Shown: piece after piece, positions 8,801 through 17,449 of the stretch | How the letters are laid out: each line of letters begins with the position of its first letter | Numbering within the stretch: the first letter of the stretch is position 1 | Source: Verrucomicrobiota bacterium | GTDB taxonomy: Bacteria; Verrucomicrobiota; Verrucomicrobiia; Limisphaerales; JAIPKD01 | Length of the DNA stretch: 48,278 nt | Direction: 5' to 3' | NCBI GenBank assembly: GCA_021733835.1 | Contig: JAIPKD010000016.1 | Location: 1-48,278, forward strand | Made by a program: the position numbers and the translations under genes | The notes under the pieces: model-generated | Databases searched by the model: none | Seen by the model: only the letters and a program-made list of their open reading frames with translations | What the model was told of the DNA's origin: nothing

Positions 8801-11199
8801 CCGTCTTCGGCGTGCGGATGGAGTTTATAGTAATCCTTCAGCACCTGGAACATTAAAGCCGACTCTCGGCTCTCACGGAACATGTCCGCATCACTTATGC
8901 TTTCGTCCTCGGTATCTTCATACCTGAGGAGTAAACGCGTTGTAAGTGACGCCTCCATATCTTTGGGGCTCCCGATTCTGTGAATGAGCGATTCCCCTCG
9001 AATGGTAGTATCCAGCTGCAGGTCACGCGGATGGCCTTTCAACAGCCCTGTCAAAGGCATCTGCATCTGTGCAAGGTCAAGATAATTCTGCCACGTCTTG
9101 GCTCGGAACGCCCTCCAGTCTGGCGAGCGCAATTCGGCCACCGCAACCGAACTGAACGCCTTCAACAGGTAAAGTATATGCCCTTCCAGCATTTCAATCA
9201 ATGCAGGGTGTAGAACAGTTACCACACCGGATGGCTCAAGCCCCTCCCATACCCATCTGGCTCCTTCAGCCGAACTACGCGTCTGAATAATAAGAAACGC
9301 TCGGAATAGCGGTGCCGCAAGGCAACTATCCCCACACTCGTCTTCACTAATAAAAAAGCGGCAAACCTCCTCGTAAGCGCTTCTGAGTTTTTGCCAGCTA
9401 TCACGTAGTGCAGCGTGCAGCCCTTTTGCCGCAGCTTCCTGCACGAATTTATCATACCTGAACGCCAGGGCTTCCGCAGGCTTCAGCAACGGATCTTGAG
9501 AATCCAGCCCGTCTGCATCCAGCATGTTCAGTAAAAAACTTTCTTCTTCCTGTATGGAACTCTCTTCTTCCTGTATGCAATGACGCAAAACGCGGGTTGC
9601 CTCCTCAGAGTCATTTGCCAGCATAAGTTCCTGATAATATGGAACATTGACGACCGGAAGGCAGTATCCATCCGATTCGTTGATTGCCTTGACGGCCCAT
9701 TGAAAGAGCTCATCTGCGACCCTGTACGGGTGGGTTTCCGGCATGCGCCAGGCAAACTTGCGGATCACGGGTGCGTCCAGGCTTTCGCCCGCAATACTTA
9801 TGATGAACTCCAGGCGTGGTTCCGCAATGCTGGAATACTGGCAGTTGATCTCGCGCGTCTCCAGTGCCGCTTGCACTGGAAGGGATGTCTCTCGGTCCTC
9901 TGATAAAGGTATCTGGATATATTCTTTAAGAAAAAAATCAACTCCTCCCAAAAGGCGGATCAGATAGTCTCGTGCCCGCTCTGTACAATCTGCGGGTGAC
10001 TCGCCGTCACAGTCGTGCTTGAACACGCAATCCTTGGAATAACCAATTTCAATACGTGAAATGGCTTCATGAGCAAAGCACCCCTGATCGGCCGCCTTCG
10101 TTTTAAAATCGCCCAACGTGGTCCAAAGCCCGGTCAGTATTGCCTCAATTGGACTGCCAGATAACTTTCGAGTGGGATTTGGCTTTTTCTCCTTTGGCTT
10201 CTTGTACCCAAGTATGCGATCACGCACAGTCACAAAATCGCACTGCATCAGCGCATCGCGAGACGCAGCATCCGCCGAAGACAAATACCGTTCAACTGCA
10301 TCGACAAATTCGCGATCGGAGGCGAATGGCAAACGCTCAGCCTGGCCAAACAAGTCTTGTTCCGGATCTTTCTCGTTTGAGAAATAGTTCTCCTTAAATG
10401 CGTTAATTGACTTGAGTGCCTTCTTGCGGGCTTGGTCTTCGATGTAGTCGTTGTAGGAAAAGAACCCTATTGCACTGTCAAGATACGGACCAAATGATTT
10501 TCTGCCTCGCAGATTGTACCCAGTGAATAGAGGCAAATTAAAGCGGCCAAAGCTGTCGAGAAGCAATCTTTCCGCATCTCGTCCGTCTTGCACTGACGCA
10601 AAATTAATGTCTTCGAGTAAGTTGCTGATTTGCAGAAAATCTGCAAGCCCTTTGTCAACCAAGGGACATAAAATTTGATCGAAATGTTCCGGAGTGTCCT
10701 TTTCCGAGGCCACATGCGCCTTATCAAGCGCCGCCTTCGACCAAGACGCAAAGCTTTTTTTCAGCATTTGATGCCAAACGGTCTGATGGTCACAGTGGTG
10801 AAAGTCCGCTAATCCTGCCGCATCCGTGATCCGGTCCGTGCCTATCAGCAATACAATAATCGGCTTGCTGACGCCGGCGCCGGCATTCCTGTGGCTTGTA
10901 AGATTCCCGGAATAATCACGCCACTCGTCGCGTATTTCCGCAAGCGTTGCTTGAACGGTTTCGTCAAACGACTTTTCCCATTCTTCTTCCCATAGCTGTC
11001 GGGCAATCTTGATTACTGGCCTGGCAAGCGACTCCTGCTCAAGACAGTAATCTTCTAATCGCCCGCACAATTCGGCAGTCGCGCGAATCGGGATCGAAGG
11101 CATCATAAATAACAACCGACCTCCGGTGCCTTCTTCAAGAAAGTAACTGCTTGATTGCCGGATTATGTGATCTACGATTGTTTGAACATAAAATCTCAT
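5863..11199 (-). CDS. DptH-like protein: PD-(D/E)XK nuclease motif plus HerA/FtsK-type ATPase
   Basis: This 1778-aa protein fits the DndH/DptH type of phosphorothioate-dependent restriction factor. Residues 1 to about 1000 carry no motif I recognise. Around 1010-1030 is the segment WVVCIDPNIDERL. A nuclease-like core follows, with D1161 in PDLLW and E1183-C-K1185 in LIECKLA, the D...(D/E)XK spacing of restriction-type nucleases. An acidic and glycine/proline-rich linker (about 1340-1380) leads to the HerA/FtsK motor: Walker A GTSGMGKT at 1435-1442 and Walker B VVVLDEVQNL with D1656-E1657. The likely role is DNA translocation coupled to cleavage. I chose the ATG at 11199, which overlaps the previous gene's TGA and has AAGGAG upstream; a GTG one codon earlier is possible. 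DptH proteins are of similar size. Confidence is high for the motor and moderate for the nuclease. Confidence 0.8.
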   Translation of the reverse strand: MRFYVQTIVDHIIRQSSSYFLEEGTGGRLLFMMPSIPIRATAELCGRLEDYCLEQESLARPVIKIARQLWEEEWEKSFDETVQATLAEIRDEWRDYSGNLTSHRNAGAGVSKPIIVLLIGTDRITDAAGLADFHHCDHQTVWHQMLKKSFASWSKAALDKAHVASEKDTPEHFDQILCPLVDKGLADFLQISNLLEDINFASVQDGRDAERLLLDSFGRFNLPLFTGYNLRGRKSFGPYLDSAIGFFSYNDYIEDQARKKALKSINAFKENYFSNEKDPEQDLFGQAERLPFASDREFVDAVERYLSSADAASRDALMQCDFVTVRDRILGYKKPKEKKPNPTRKLSGSPIEAILTGLWTTLGDFKTKAADQGCFAHEAISRIEIGYSKDCVFKHDCDGESPADCTERARDYLIRLLGGVDFFLKEYIQIPLSEDRETSLPVQAALETREINCQYSSIAEPRLEFIISIAGESLDAPVIRKFAWRMPETHPYRVADELFQWAVKAINESDGYCLPVVNVPYYQELMLANDSEEATRVLRHCIQEEESSIQEEESFLLNMLDADGLDSQDPLLKPAEALAFRYDKFVQEAAAKGLHAALRDSWQKLRSAYEEVCRFFISEDECGDSCLAAPLFRAFLIIQTRSSAEGARWVWEGLEPSGVVTVLHPALIEMLEGHILYLLKAFSSVAVAELRSPDWRAFRAKTWQNYLDLAQMQMPLTGLLKGHPRDLQLDTTIRGESLIHRIGSPKDMEASLTTRLLLRYEDTEDESISDADMFRESRESALMFQVLKDYYKLHPHAEDGLSIAVYQNEDIQPVIAAIDEFLQFVCDAQTDNARKYAMSVTVFTESTDDAGVARWMAQWQERWESAETQESLARYRRVHLSVAHRIVESKEYYKQFVQIIDDGLQVDVAFLNGFIGAGIDGNAFEQVDDYDVTTRTLKFPVLEKPFCALKNPGQELQRSRVLSNRQFRICAMHTELMARLKNRGTPQNAHHVVLGFGDYAPWQDVVNALHKRAEWVVCIDPNIDERLIYVGPSPGQKAREIIGFGSGVGSHGECNYTISTEQFHLSDVNHRLSASVNEIYPGWDPNDYKTVAESVIKEARRLSGLSLVRATGIGQYIRDFMAYCISRKVLVNNRNALCDNLVSLDAYHHWFDSAKTDSRPDLLWMVTHVGGDGRIHLDLRLIECKLAKTSDAHLEKARLQIESGLQHLAAVFLPRYDNAKREDLRPDQRYWWLQLHRLIASKAEITRRSQGDTLRALERLVDGDYSVEWRASVLMLWTDQVKPCIELESTWSFPVNGKEIDAGVVAAGSDFVRGICSGSEGQEMPWPESRPRNEASVSKPPRVEDEDEEDESGGEEDKRGTLRPPRGGGGGPSPGPEPSLSTARGELADDQQNAEVNETTIPDRVLLGNSVRGGRPVYWEFGHPDLSNRHMLIFGTSGMGKTYTVQCLLSELGQLGQNSLIVDYTNGFMKNQLEPELAGQLNPRQHYVQREPLPINPFRQQIQEIDEESFLEKSSATAQRVAGVFSEVYSFGDQQRSALYQAIKAGIESGGEWGMTLQDLIPCLEGVAEQGVAIATSAGSVISKIRPFLDQDPFGKEELESWERLFTNTKSRCHIIQLANFARDAARLITEFSLIDLYWFYRSRGTPASPRVVVLDEVQNLDHREESPLSQLLREGRKFGFSLILATQIMSNLKRDERDRLFNATHKLFFRPADTEIRTYAEIAAMLTGDKAADWMDKFASLSKGECYSIGPSLNEATGKLEVKPFRIRIASLGGRGL

Positions 11200-12878
11200 C
11201 ACGTTTCTCCTTCACCCTCGAACGGATTCTTAACCAGAGAACAGGAATCTGAAAGGCGAATCAACATCCCAGAGGTCTCAAGCATATTCACCAGCCACGC
11301 ATCTGATTCAGTCCCAATGGTCGAGAGACGTCTAGTACCGTACCATTCGCAGGCCGCGCCAATCCTGTTGCTGTCCACCGCGAACGCGTGTCTCACATAC
11401 AGCAAATGCTTGAAGGTCTCGTACGTGATCCGTTTGCCTGGCGGCACAAGTGAGAGAACCAAACACCTGAGCAGTTTATCAGAAAGTACGAAACGCGCGC
11501 CCTGGCCTTTCCTGGGAACGATCATGCCAATACGCTTGGCAAGTGTCAAAAACAGCTTATGGCCATAACGCCGATCCGCTTCTCTGTATGCTTTCTCTTC
11601 TGTCCATGTGGGATCGTCAGACTGTTGAAGCGGGAAATTCTCCAGGACAGCGGGATTTCGGATTGCGTCATGAATCATCCTCTGGATCGTATCAACACCT
11701 CTGCGGGATATTTGTTTTACAGTGTCGTTGGCTCCCTCGGGATCTGAAAGCGTAATCACATAGCCCAGGGGTGCGGCTGATGCACTGCGGTCTTTAACCC
11801 AACTGACATGACGGGCGCTCTGTGCTCCTAGGCTTCGCAGAACCTGGAGGGCACACGCTGTCTCCAAAAGCTCCAACCGCTCGACGGGATCAATCTTCGC
11901 TTGACAAAGCCACCGAACCTCCATGGCAAACAAATAACCCTCTCGCCAACTTTCGGTTGGACACCAGCCGCAAACAGTAAAGCGCCTATCCTCGGCCTGG
12001 CCATCAGAATGTTTTGCCGTTTCCTTCTCTATCCCGGAATCAATAAACTCAGCCAGTTTGCCAACGGCTGAAGGACACTCATCAAAAACAGCGTTGATCC
12101 TCTCAGAAAGATCGGCGTGGAGCATGGCAGGATCACATTCAGCCTTCGGAATTTGCATGTTGGCGCAGCTATTCCATTGCAGGACATGTTCTTTCTGCTG
12201 ACGAAGAGCATTGCATATCTGCAAGTACAAGAGTTCGCCACCCCTGGCAAGGAATCGGTGGCGCCCAAGAGAGAAAAAACGAAGTAACCGATCCGTTACT
12301 TCTGCCCATGTCTCTACTTCATCTCTCTTTGCTTGGGTTTCATTCCATAAGGTTTCTGCTGCAAGCATCTCGCGACAGAGCGGAATGAATGACTGCGCGC
12401 ACCATGTCCGAGATCCCCCGACACCTTGAAAGCCAAGAAACAGGTTTTCTATGGCTTTGAGCATCTCATACCGGTCACCTCCCTGGGAAGTGATCATTTT
12501 CTGAGGCGTAGACATATCTTGAATCAATTTTCTATAATGCTGCCGGTGAGATTCGTGCCTTGTTTCAAGCTTCGATGCACCCAGAAATGAGAATAACTTC
12601 AAGTTAAGCCGTGCTTTGGCAGAGTATTCGAAGCGGCTGCCTTCAGGCCAATCTCGAAGAATGGCCAACGGGGGAAACGGCAGTGATTCATCGAATTCTT
12701 GAACCTGTTCGCCCGCAACGCGTTTAATGGAAGAAGCCACCAGCAGCAGTTCAATCAACAATTCCGTCACGGTCTGATCCACAAAGAAACGCCGGCCGAA
12801 AGTCTGAACGGCAGGATTGCGGTCTTCTCCATCTTTTTGAATCAAATTCCTTTGTATTGGTGGGAAATGATCAGGCAT
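11199..12878 (-). CDS. Unrecognised 559-aa protein in the DptG/SspG position of the defence island
   Basis: I do not recognise this family. The protein is soluble with no signal peptide or membrane segment. It is largely helical, with several short Trp/Arg-rich stretches such as VCGWCPTESWREGYLFAMEV. Residues about 430-520 (YGHKLFLTLAKRIGMIVP, then LLRCLVLSLVPPGKRITY) look like a winged-helix DNA-binding region. A strong ribosome site (GGAGGTGA) sits just before the ATG at 12878, which overlaps the upstream gene by 8 bp; the downstream gene overlaps it in turn. The F-G-H gene order makes a DptG-like or SspG-like accessory role the natural guess. That rests on position only; I see no sequence motif to prove it. 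Confidence 0.6.
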   Translation of the reverse strand: MPDHFPPIQRNLIQKDGEDRNPAVQTFGRRFFVDQTVTELLIELLLVASSIKRVAGEQVQEFDESLPFPPLAILRDWPEGSRFEYSAKARLNLKLFSFLGASKLETRHESHRQHYRKLIQDMSTPQKMITSQGGDRYEMLKAIENLFLGFQGVGGSRTWCAQSFIPLCREMLAAETLWNETQAKRDEVETWAEVTDRLLRFFSLGRHRFLARGGELLYLQICNALRQQKEHVLQWNSCANMQIPKAECDPAMLHADLSERINAVFDECPSAVGKLAEFIDSGIEKETAKHSDGQAEDRRFTVCGWCPTESWREGYLFAMEVRWLCQAKIDPVERLELLETACALQVLRSLGAQSARHVSWVKDRSASAAPLGYVITLSDPEGANDTVKQISRRGVDTIQRMIHDAIRNPAVLENFPLQQSDDPTWTEEKAYREADRRYGHKLFLTLAKRIGMIVPRKGQGARFVLSDKLLRCLVLSLVPPGKRITYETFKHLLYVRHAFAVDSNRIGAACEWYGTRRLSTIGTESDAWLVNMLETSGMLIRLSDSCSLVKNPFEGEGET

Positions 12879-15800
12879 CAGTCACCTCCAAACGGTCTCC
12901 GCCGACAGCTATCATTTGTCGCTTGAACTCGTGACTCGTCTTCAGTCGTACGAGCATGAGGTTGTGGTCAGTACCGGTTCCGCATCTTGCCAGAATCTGT
13001 CCTTTGAAGCGTTCGAGACGATCCGTAAAACAGGCATCCAGACACTCTCCGATCTCACCTTGATTCCGCGACATTACATAGTCAAGAAACGGTAGTTCTA
13101 GTTGTAGATTCAGACCTTCCAGCTTGTTTCTTCCCTGCAAAACAAGCTGGCGTCGCAGGCGTCCTGTTCCATCGGGACGCGGGACCAGCCGCAGCGAGAG
13201 ATCGTCCTCCGCGACTCGCGCCAGCACAACCTGGGCGCTCTGGCGAATTTCATGCGAGTGCCGACACAGGGTAATGAAAAGCTCATCCACCCGTTGACCT
13301 TCGGGCAGCCGTACGCCGGTGAAATGCTCTTGAATGACATGCAGGATTCGCCTGCGGAGTAGGTTCGACTCATTCAATGAAAGACGGAATTCAGGCGCCT
13401 GCCATTTGCTGAAGTCCACCGCCATGTTCGAATTCAGAAATGTACGGACAAAAACAGTATCCCCTTCGTCAAAACGATTTAGGAAGAACATCATCCGCCG
13501 CACCTGTCGCCGGGCGTCAGATGGTGACAAGTCGAAGGAGTTTGCCACTTTTACACCGCAATGCCGCAAGGTCCCGTATTCGTCGAGACAACCGATTGCG
13601 TTGATTTCAAAATCGTCGCCTTGGCGACTGCTTAACCAAAGGTGCCGTTCCCAAACGGGTGCAGTTCGCACTCCAAAGTCTTGCGAACGGGCCGCGTTGA
13701 TTCCCCGCAATTGCAGCGCGGCCCCGTCATCGACCCGTCCGTTATCTCCGAAAAAGCGATTAAAGAACATAAACTCCGTAATCAACGGACGTGAGGCTTT
13801 CTTCGCCATCTTACTAATGTCCTTGTAGTTAAGTCCGGAAGTTATCATATATGCCAGGTGTGCGGAGAACTGCCGTAGAGTCAGGCGAGTTCCGTATTCG
13901 TACATTCTGCGATATGCCATGAAAAGTCGTTCGATCACTGTCTCAAAGTTATCGCGGATCAGGCAGACATTTCTGTAGATTGGACAGCTTTGCTGACAAT
14001 CGCGGTCCACACAGGCATCCCAAAGCTCATTTTTGACCATGCGCGTGAAAATCTCACGTGCGAGGCAAAGGTTGTCCATCAATGAAAGGTTTATAACCGT
14101 GAAATGAGTATCTCTGTACTCCCATTCCTTGGGAGTCGCCGAGTCCATTCGTTCCAATAGCTCACTCTCCAGCGTGAGTTCATCGCCTCCAAGGTTGCGT
14201 TCATTGAATTTGAACGCATCCAGCAGAGTGCCTGTGTTCGTTATGAAGAGAAAGCGGCGATCATTATCTTCAATTGCTTCCTCTATCAATGATTGCCTTT
14301 CATCGCGGTGCCATTCGCTGAAATCCTTTATTATGGACAACAATTTTTTCTCAGGTCCCGAGACATCCGTGCGTGGTTCAATCTCATGGTCAATCGGCGA
14401 CTCCGGCGGCAGGCCGAGCAACTGCTTGTAAAGCTCCAATCCAATTGTCGATTTCCCATCCCCTGCGTGCCCCGTGAGTATTACATGGCGCCTTTTCTTG
14501 CCGCACAGGATCTCGCTGATGGTCTTGGTTAGAGGATGAGGAACATGAATGCGCCCGAAGTAGGAACTGCGAGCCTGCGCCTCGGCAAGCGCATTCTCGC
14601 TGGCTGCTGAACGCGAATGCAGAGAGTTCAGGTAGGCAACAAATGGATTGGGATGGACGCCTTCAGGAGGCAAAGGTTCAACTTGAGGGATGGGGGCTGG
14701 GGCTTCCTCCTCAACAGCAGGTTCTATATCCGCCGCTTCCTTGGTTTTGGCCCCACCCTCTTCAACCGTCAGCTCGTTTAATGCATTCAACATTTCATTA
14801 GCGGCGCCGAATCGGTTCTCCGATTTAGGCGCTGTTGCCTTGTTGAACCAGCCAGGAAGCCCTTCTGGGAAATCTGCAGAGAGTTGGACATCTATCTCCG
14901 CACTCGGACGCACGCCGTAAAGCCATTCGTAAAGGGTTACTCCCAACGCATAGAGATCTCCATCCTCACAGTATTGACGGTCTTCTCCCAAGTGAAGATC
15001 AGGCGCCACGTAGCCGGTTGTTCCCTCGTAAATCTGAATCTTTGGTATGCCGGGGCCCTCAAGGCGGAGGGCAGACCCGAAATCGATTAGAACGGGGCGG
15101 TCCCGATCTGTCAGAAGCACGTTTTCTGGTTTGATGTCGTTATGCACCAATGGCCGCTGCACATCATCATCCATTGCGGTATGCAGAGCCTGCACTGCGT
15201 CAAGAAGGTACTCCGCCATCCTCTTGAAACGCTCAAAGTCCGGACGTTCTGCATTATCGATCTCGTCGCGCAGGCTTTTATCGGATGACCAGTCAAATGA
15301 GATAAAGAGGCGATCGTCGGACCACGATCCATAGTTCTCAACGGTGACGAGCGAGGGGTGGTTGACAACGCCTGCGGCACGATACTCGTTCAGCACTCTC
15401 GGTAATTCGACATCAAGGTTAAAAAGCTTCAAAACCACATGCTTTGCCTGCGGTCCGAGCGCATGGTAAATCTGAGACTGTGCCCCTTTTTCCAGGAACC
15501 CCCAAATCTCGTATAAGGCGTGTCTGTCACCGGGTTCCAGCTTTGCGTTTGGGGATACCGAAGACGTAACGGCAGGCTCTTCATGCATGGCTGCAAGGAC
15601 CTCGCCAACGCTTGCGGGCCGTTTGCTAGGTTCAGCCTGCACCATTTGAACAATGAGATCCTGGACCTCCTCAGTGACATTCTTCTCTTTCAGGCGTGCG
15701 AGATGCCTGTCTGCAAGCTCCCCCCCTATCCCCTCAAGTTCAGTCGAGCAACCGAAAGGCTTCTCCCCGGTCAACATTTCGTACATTAGGACGCCGACAC

Positions 15801-17433
15801 TGAAAATATCTGCGGACGCTTCGGGAGTGACCCCTCCCTTATATATTTCAGGTGCCATGTAAGGAGTACGCTTGAGCTGTGAAGCATCGGGTATAACGGT
15901 TGTACGGTCATCCTCCAACTGGAATGATAAGTCAAAATTCATCAGCTTCGGGATACTGCCTACAAGCAGGACATTTTCAGGGGACAATGCCCGGTGTATG
16001 ACAAGTCCTCTGTGCAGGGCACTGAGTCCCGCCAATATTCCAGCGGTCAAATCCCTGGTTTTTTCCCAGCGCAAGGGTGATTCCTGTTGCAGCACGTCCC
16101 GCAGGGAGCCGGTTTCCGACCAGTCGCTTCCTTCGACAATGAAGTTGTTCTCATTGGGGACCGACCATACTTTGATTATATTCGGATGGTCTCCGATTTT
16201 GGCAACCGCATTCAGCGTTGCCGTGGCTTTCTCATGGAACTGACGTTTTTCATCGCGGTCGTCGGTGGCGGGAGGGAAGAATATACGGAGCCGGCTCAGC
16301 CGCTTATATCGGACATCTGTGCGCCTGGCAATAACTTCGGCCCGGTCAGTATGCTGGTAAAGTCGTTTGACAATTTCATAACCCGGAAACTCAAAGTCCC
16401 GCGGCCTTGAAGGAGCCTGCAATTTACGCAGGAAAATCACAAACTGGTCGCAATGATGGTCTGACAGAGTGCTGCCATTCTGCTTGCGCTGATGCTTGAG
16501 GTAATCAATAAAATGATCGACACGGGCAAAGGTGGGATTATGCGCTTTCGTCTGCGGGGTCGTAGCACCTTCAACATCGGCATTCGGATTTGTCAACACA
16601 ACAGCGGATTCAAACCATACAGACGGGAAATGGGGAAACTTCCTCTCGAATAACCCTTTTAACAATTTCGCCTTACGATTGTTGACTTTGTGTGGGTCGG
16701 GTTTGTAAAATGAGTGGTTTTGAATCCAGGAATTTGGTTTGACCTCGATGAGTCCGCTCCAGTGTTTCAACTCAAGGACATAAATCCCAAATTCTGACAC
16801 AACAACGGCATCCGTTTCGAAATATCGGTTGGATTGCGGATCATGAATCTCAAAGTTGGTAAGAACTATACCAAGGCGGTTGTCTTTGATCCTTGTCCCC
16901 AATTCTTTGAGAGCTCTCTCCTCGTGTTGATATAGCGAATATTTTGCGTACTCTTCTTGAACCTGCGATTGGCTGTCATGTTTTGCTTTCTTGCATAGCA
17001 GGATCAGCCGTACCAATTCGTCCTCGATCGCCGCTGCCTCCGCTGGATTCTTCATCATGTGGAAGACACTTTCGTCGAGCAGAGCATGGGAAACGAGTTG
17101 GTTTAAATCCCCGGGAGAACCAACCGTCTTTGTCTTTGCTAGTTCTTGTTCTTTCCCTTCGGTTGCCACTAGCCGCCAGAAGCTCGAATTGCCAAGATGG
17201 AAAAAGGGAGCGTGGGGGCGATTACGGTCACCTTTACCTCCATATTCATCTAAGATTTTCCTAAAGGCTCTTTTGAAATCCTCATTAAAGCTAATCGAAG
17301 CTTTGGTTATCTTCCCATCGCGAACCAGTTGCAGTACGGCCAAAAGCGCGACATACTTATGAGGCTTTATGCCTCTTCCCCTCTGTGCAACACCGATATC
17401 TGCAAGTTCTTCTAGGAATTCTCTAAGGTTCAT
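12871..17433 (-). CDS. Fusion protein: sulfur-binding-like domain, NERD nuclease, pseudokinase, Ser/Thr kinase and DptF-like ATPase
   Basis: The 1520-aa product carries five modules. Residues 1-140 follow the pattern of HNH-endonuclease N-terminal and ScoMcrA-type DNA-sulfur-binding domains: GIKPHKYVALLAVLQL at 21-36 and PHAPFFHLGNSSFWRL at 73-88. Residues about 166-330 are a NERD domain with D208 and E221-L-K223. Residues 351-617 are a protein-kinase fold without key residues: HRALSPEN at 480-487 and NFD at 499-501. Residues 638-860 are a second kinase with K669, catalytic D766 (HNDIKPEN) and DFG 784-786 intact. A proline/acidic linker (about 890-930) leads to a P-loop ATPase with GHAGDGKST at 988-996 and a four-cysteine cluster near 1140-1156, reminiscent of DptF. 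BREX PglW also joins NERD and kinase. I chose the ATG at 17433; a TTG at 17445 would add four residues. Confidence 0.8.
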   Translation of the reverse strand: MNLREFLEELADIGVAQRGRGIKPHKYVALLAVLQLVRDGKITKASISFNEDFKRAFRKILDEYGGKGDRNRPHAPFFHLGNSSFWRLVATEGKEQELAKTKTVGSPGDLNQLVSHALLDESVFHMMKNPAEAAAIEDELVRLILLCKKAKHDSQSQVQEEYAKYSLYQHEERALKELGTRIKDNRLGIVLTNFEIHDPQSNRYFETDAVVVSEFGIYVLELKHWSGLIEVKPNSWIQNHSFYKPDPHKVNNRKAKLLKGLFERKFPHFPSVWFESAVVLTNPNADVEGATTPQTKAHNPTFARVDHFIDYLKHQRKQNGSTLSDHHCDQFVIFLRKLQAPSRPRDFEFPGYEIVKRLYQHTDRAEVIARRTDVRYKRLSRLRIFFPPATDDRDEKRQFHEKATATLNAVAKIGDHPNIIKVWSVPNENNFIVEGSDWSETGSLRDVLQQESPLRWEKTRDLTAGILAGLSALHRGLVIHRALSPENVLLVGSIPKLMNFDLSFQLEDDRTTVIPDASQLKRTPYMAPEIYKGGVTPEASADIFSVGVLMYEMLTGEKPFGCSTELEGIGGELADRHLARLKEKNVTEEVQDLIVQMVQAEPSKRPASVGEVLAAMHEEPAVTSSVSPNAKLEPGDRHALYEIWGFLEKGAQSQIYHALGPQAKHVVLKLFNLDVELPRVLNEYRAAGVVNHPSLVTVENYGSWSDDRLFISFDWSSDKSLRDEIDNAERPDFERFKRMAEYLLDAVQALHTAMDDDVQRPLVHNDIKPENVLLTDRDRPVLIDFGSALRLEGPGIPKIQIYEGTTGYVAPDLHLGEDRQYCEDGDLYALGVTLYEWLYGVRPSAEIDVQLSADFPEGLPGWFNKATAPKSENRFGAANEMLNALNELTVEEGGAKTKEAADIEPAVEEEAPAPIPQVEPLPPEGVHPNPFVAYLNSLHSRSAASENALAEAQARSSYFGRIHVPHPLTKTISEILCGKKRRHVILTGHAGDGKSTIGLELYKQLLGLPPESPIDHEIEPRTDVSGPEKKLLSIIKDFSEWHRDERQSLIEEAIEDNDRRFLFITNTGTLLDAFKFNERNLGGDELTLESELLERMDSATPKEWEYRDTHFTVINLSLMDNLCLAREIFTRMVKNELWDACVDRDCQQSCPIYRNVCLIRDNFETVIERLFMAYRRMYEYGTRLTLRQFSAHLAYMITSGLNYKDISKMAKKASRPLITEFMFFNRFFGDNGRVDDGAALQLRGINAARSQDFGVRTAPVWERHLWLSSRQGDDFEINAIGCLDEYGTLRHCGVKVANSFDLSPSDARRQVRRMMFFLNRFDEGDTVFVRTFLNSNMAVDFSKWQAPEFRLSLNESNLLRRRILHVIQEHFTGVRLPEGQRVDELFITLCRHSHEIRQSAQVVLARVAEDDLSLRLVPRPDGTGRLRRQLVLQGRNKLEGLNLQLELPFLDYVMSRNQGEIGECLDACFTDRLERFKGQILARCGTGTDHNLMLVRLKTSHEFKRQMIAVGGDRLEVTDA

Positions 17434-17449
17434 ATGTAGATCCAAAGTT

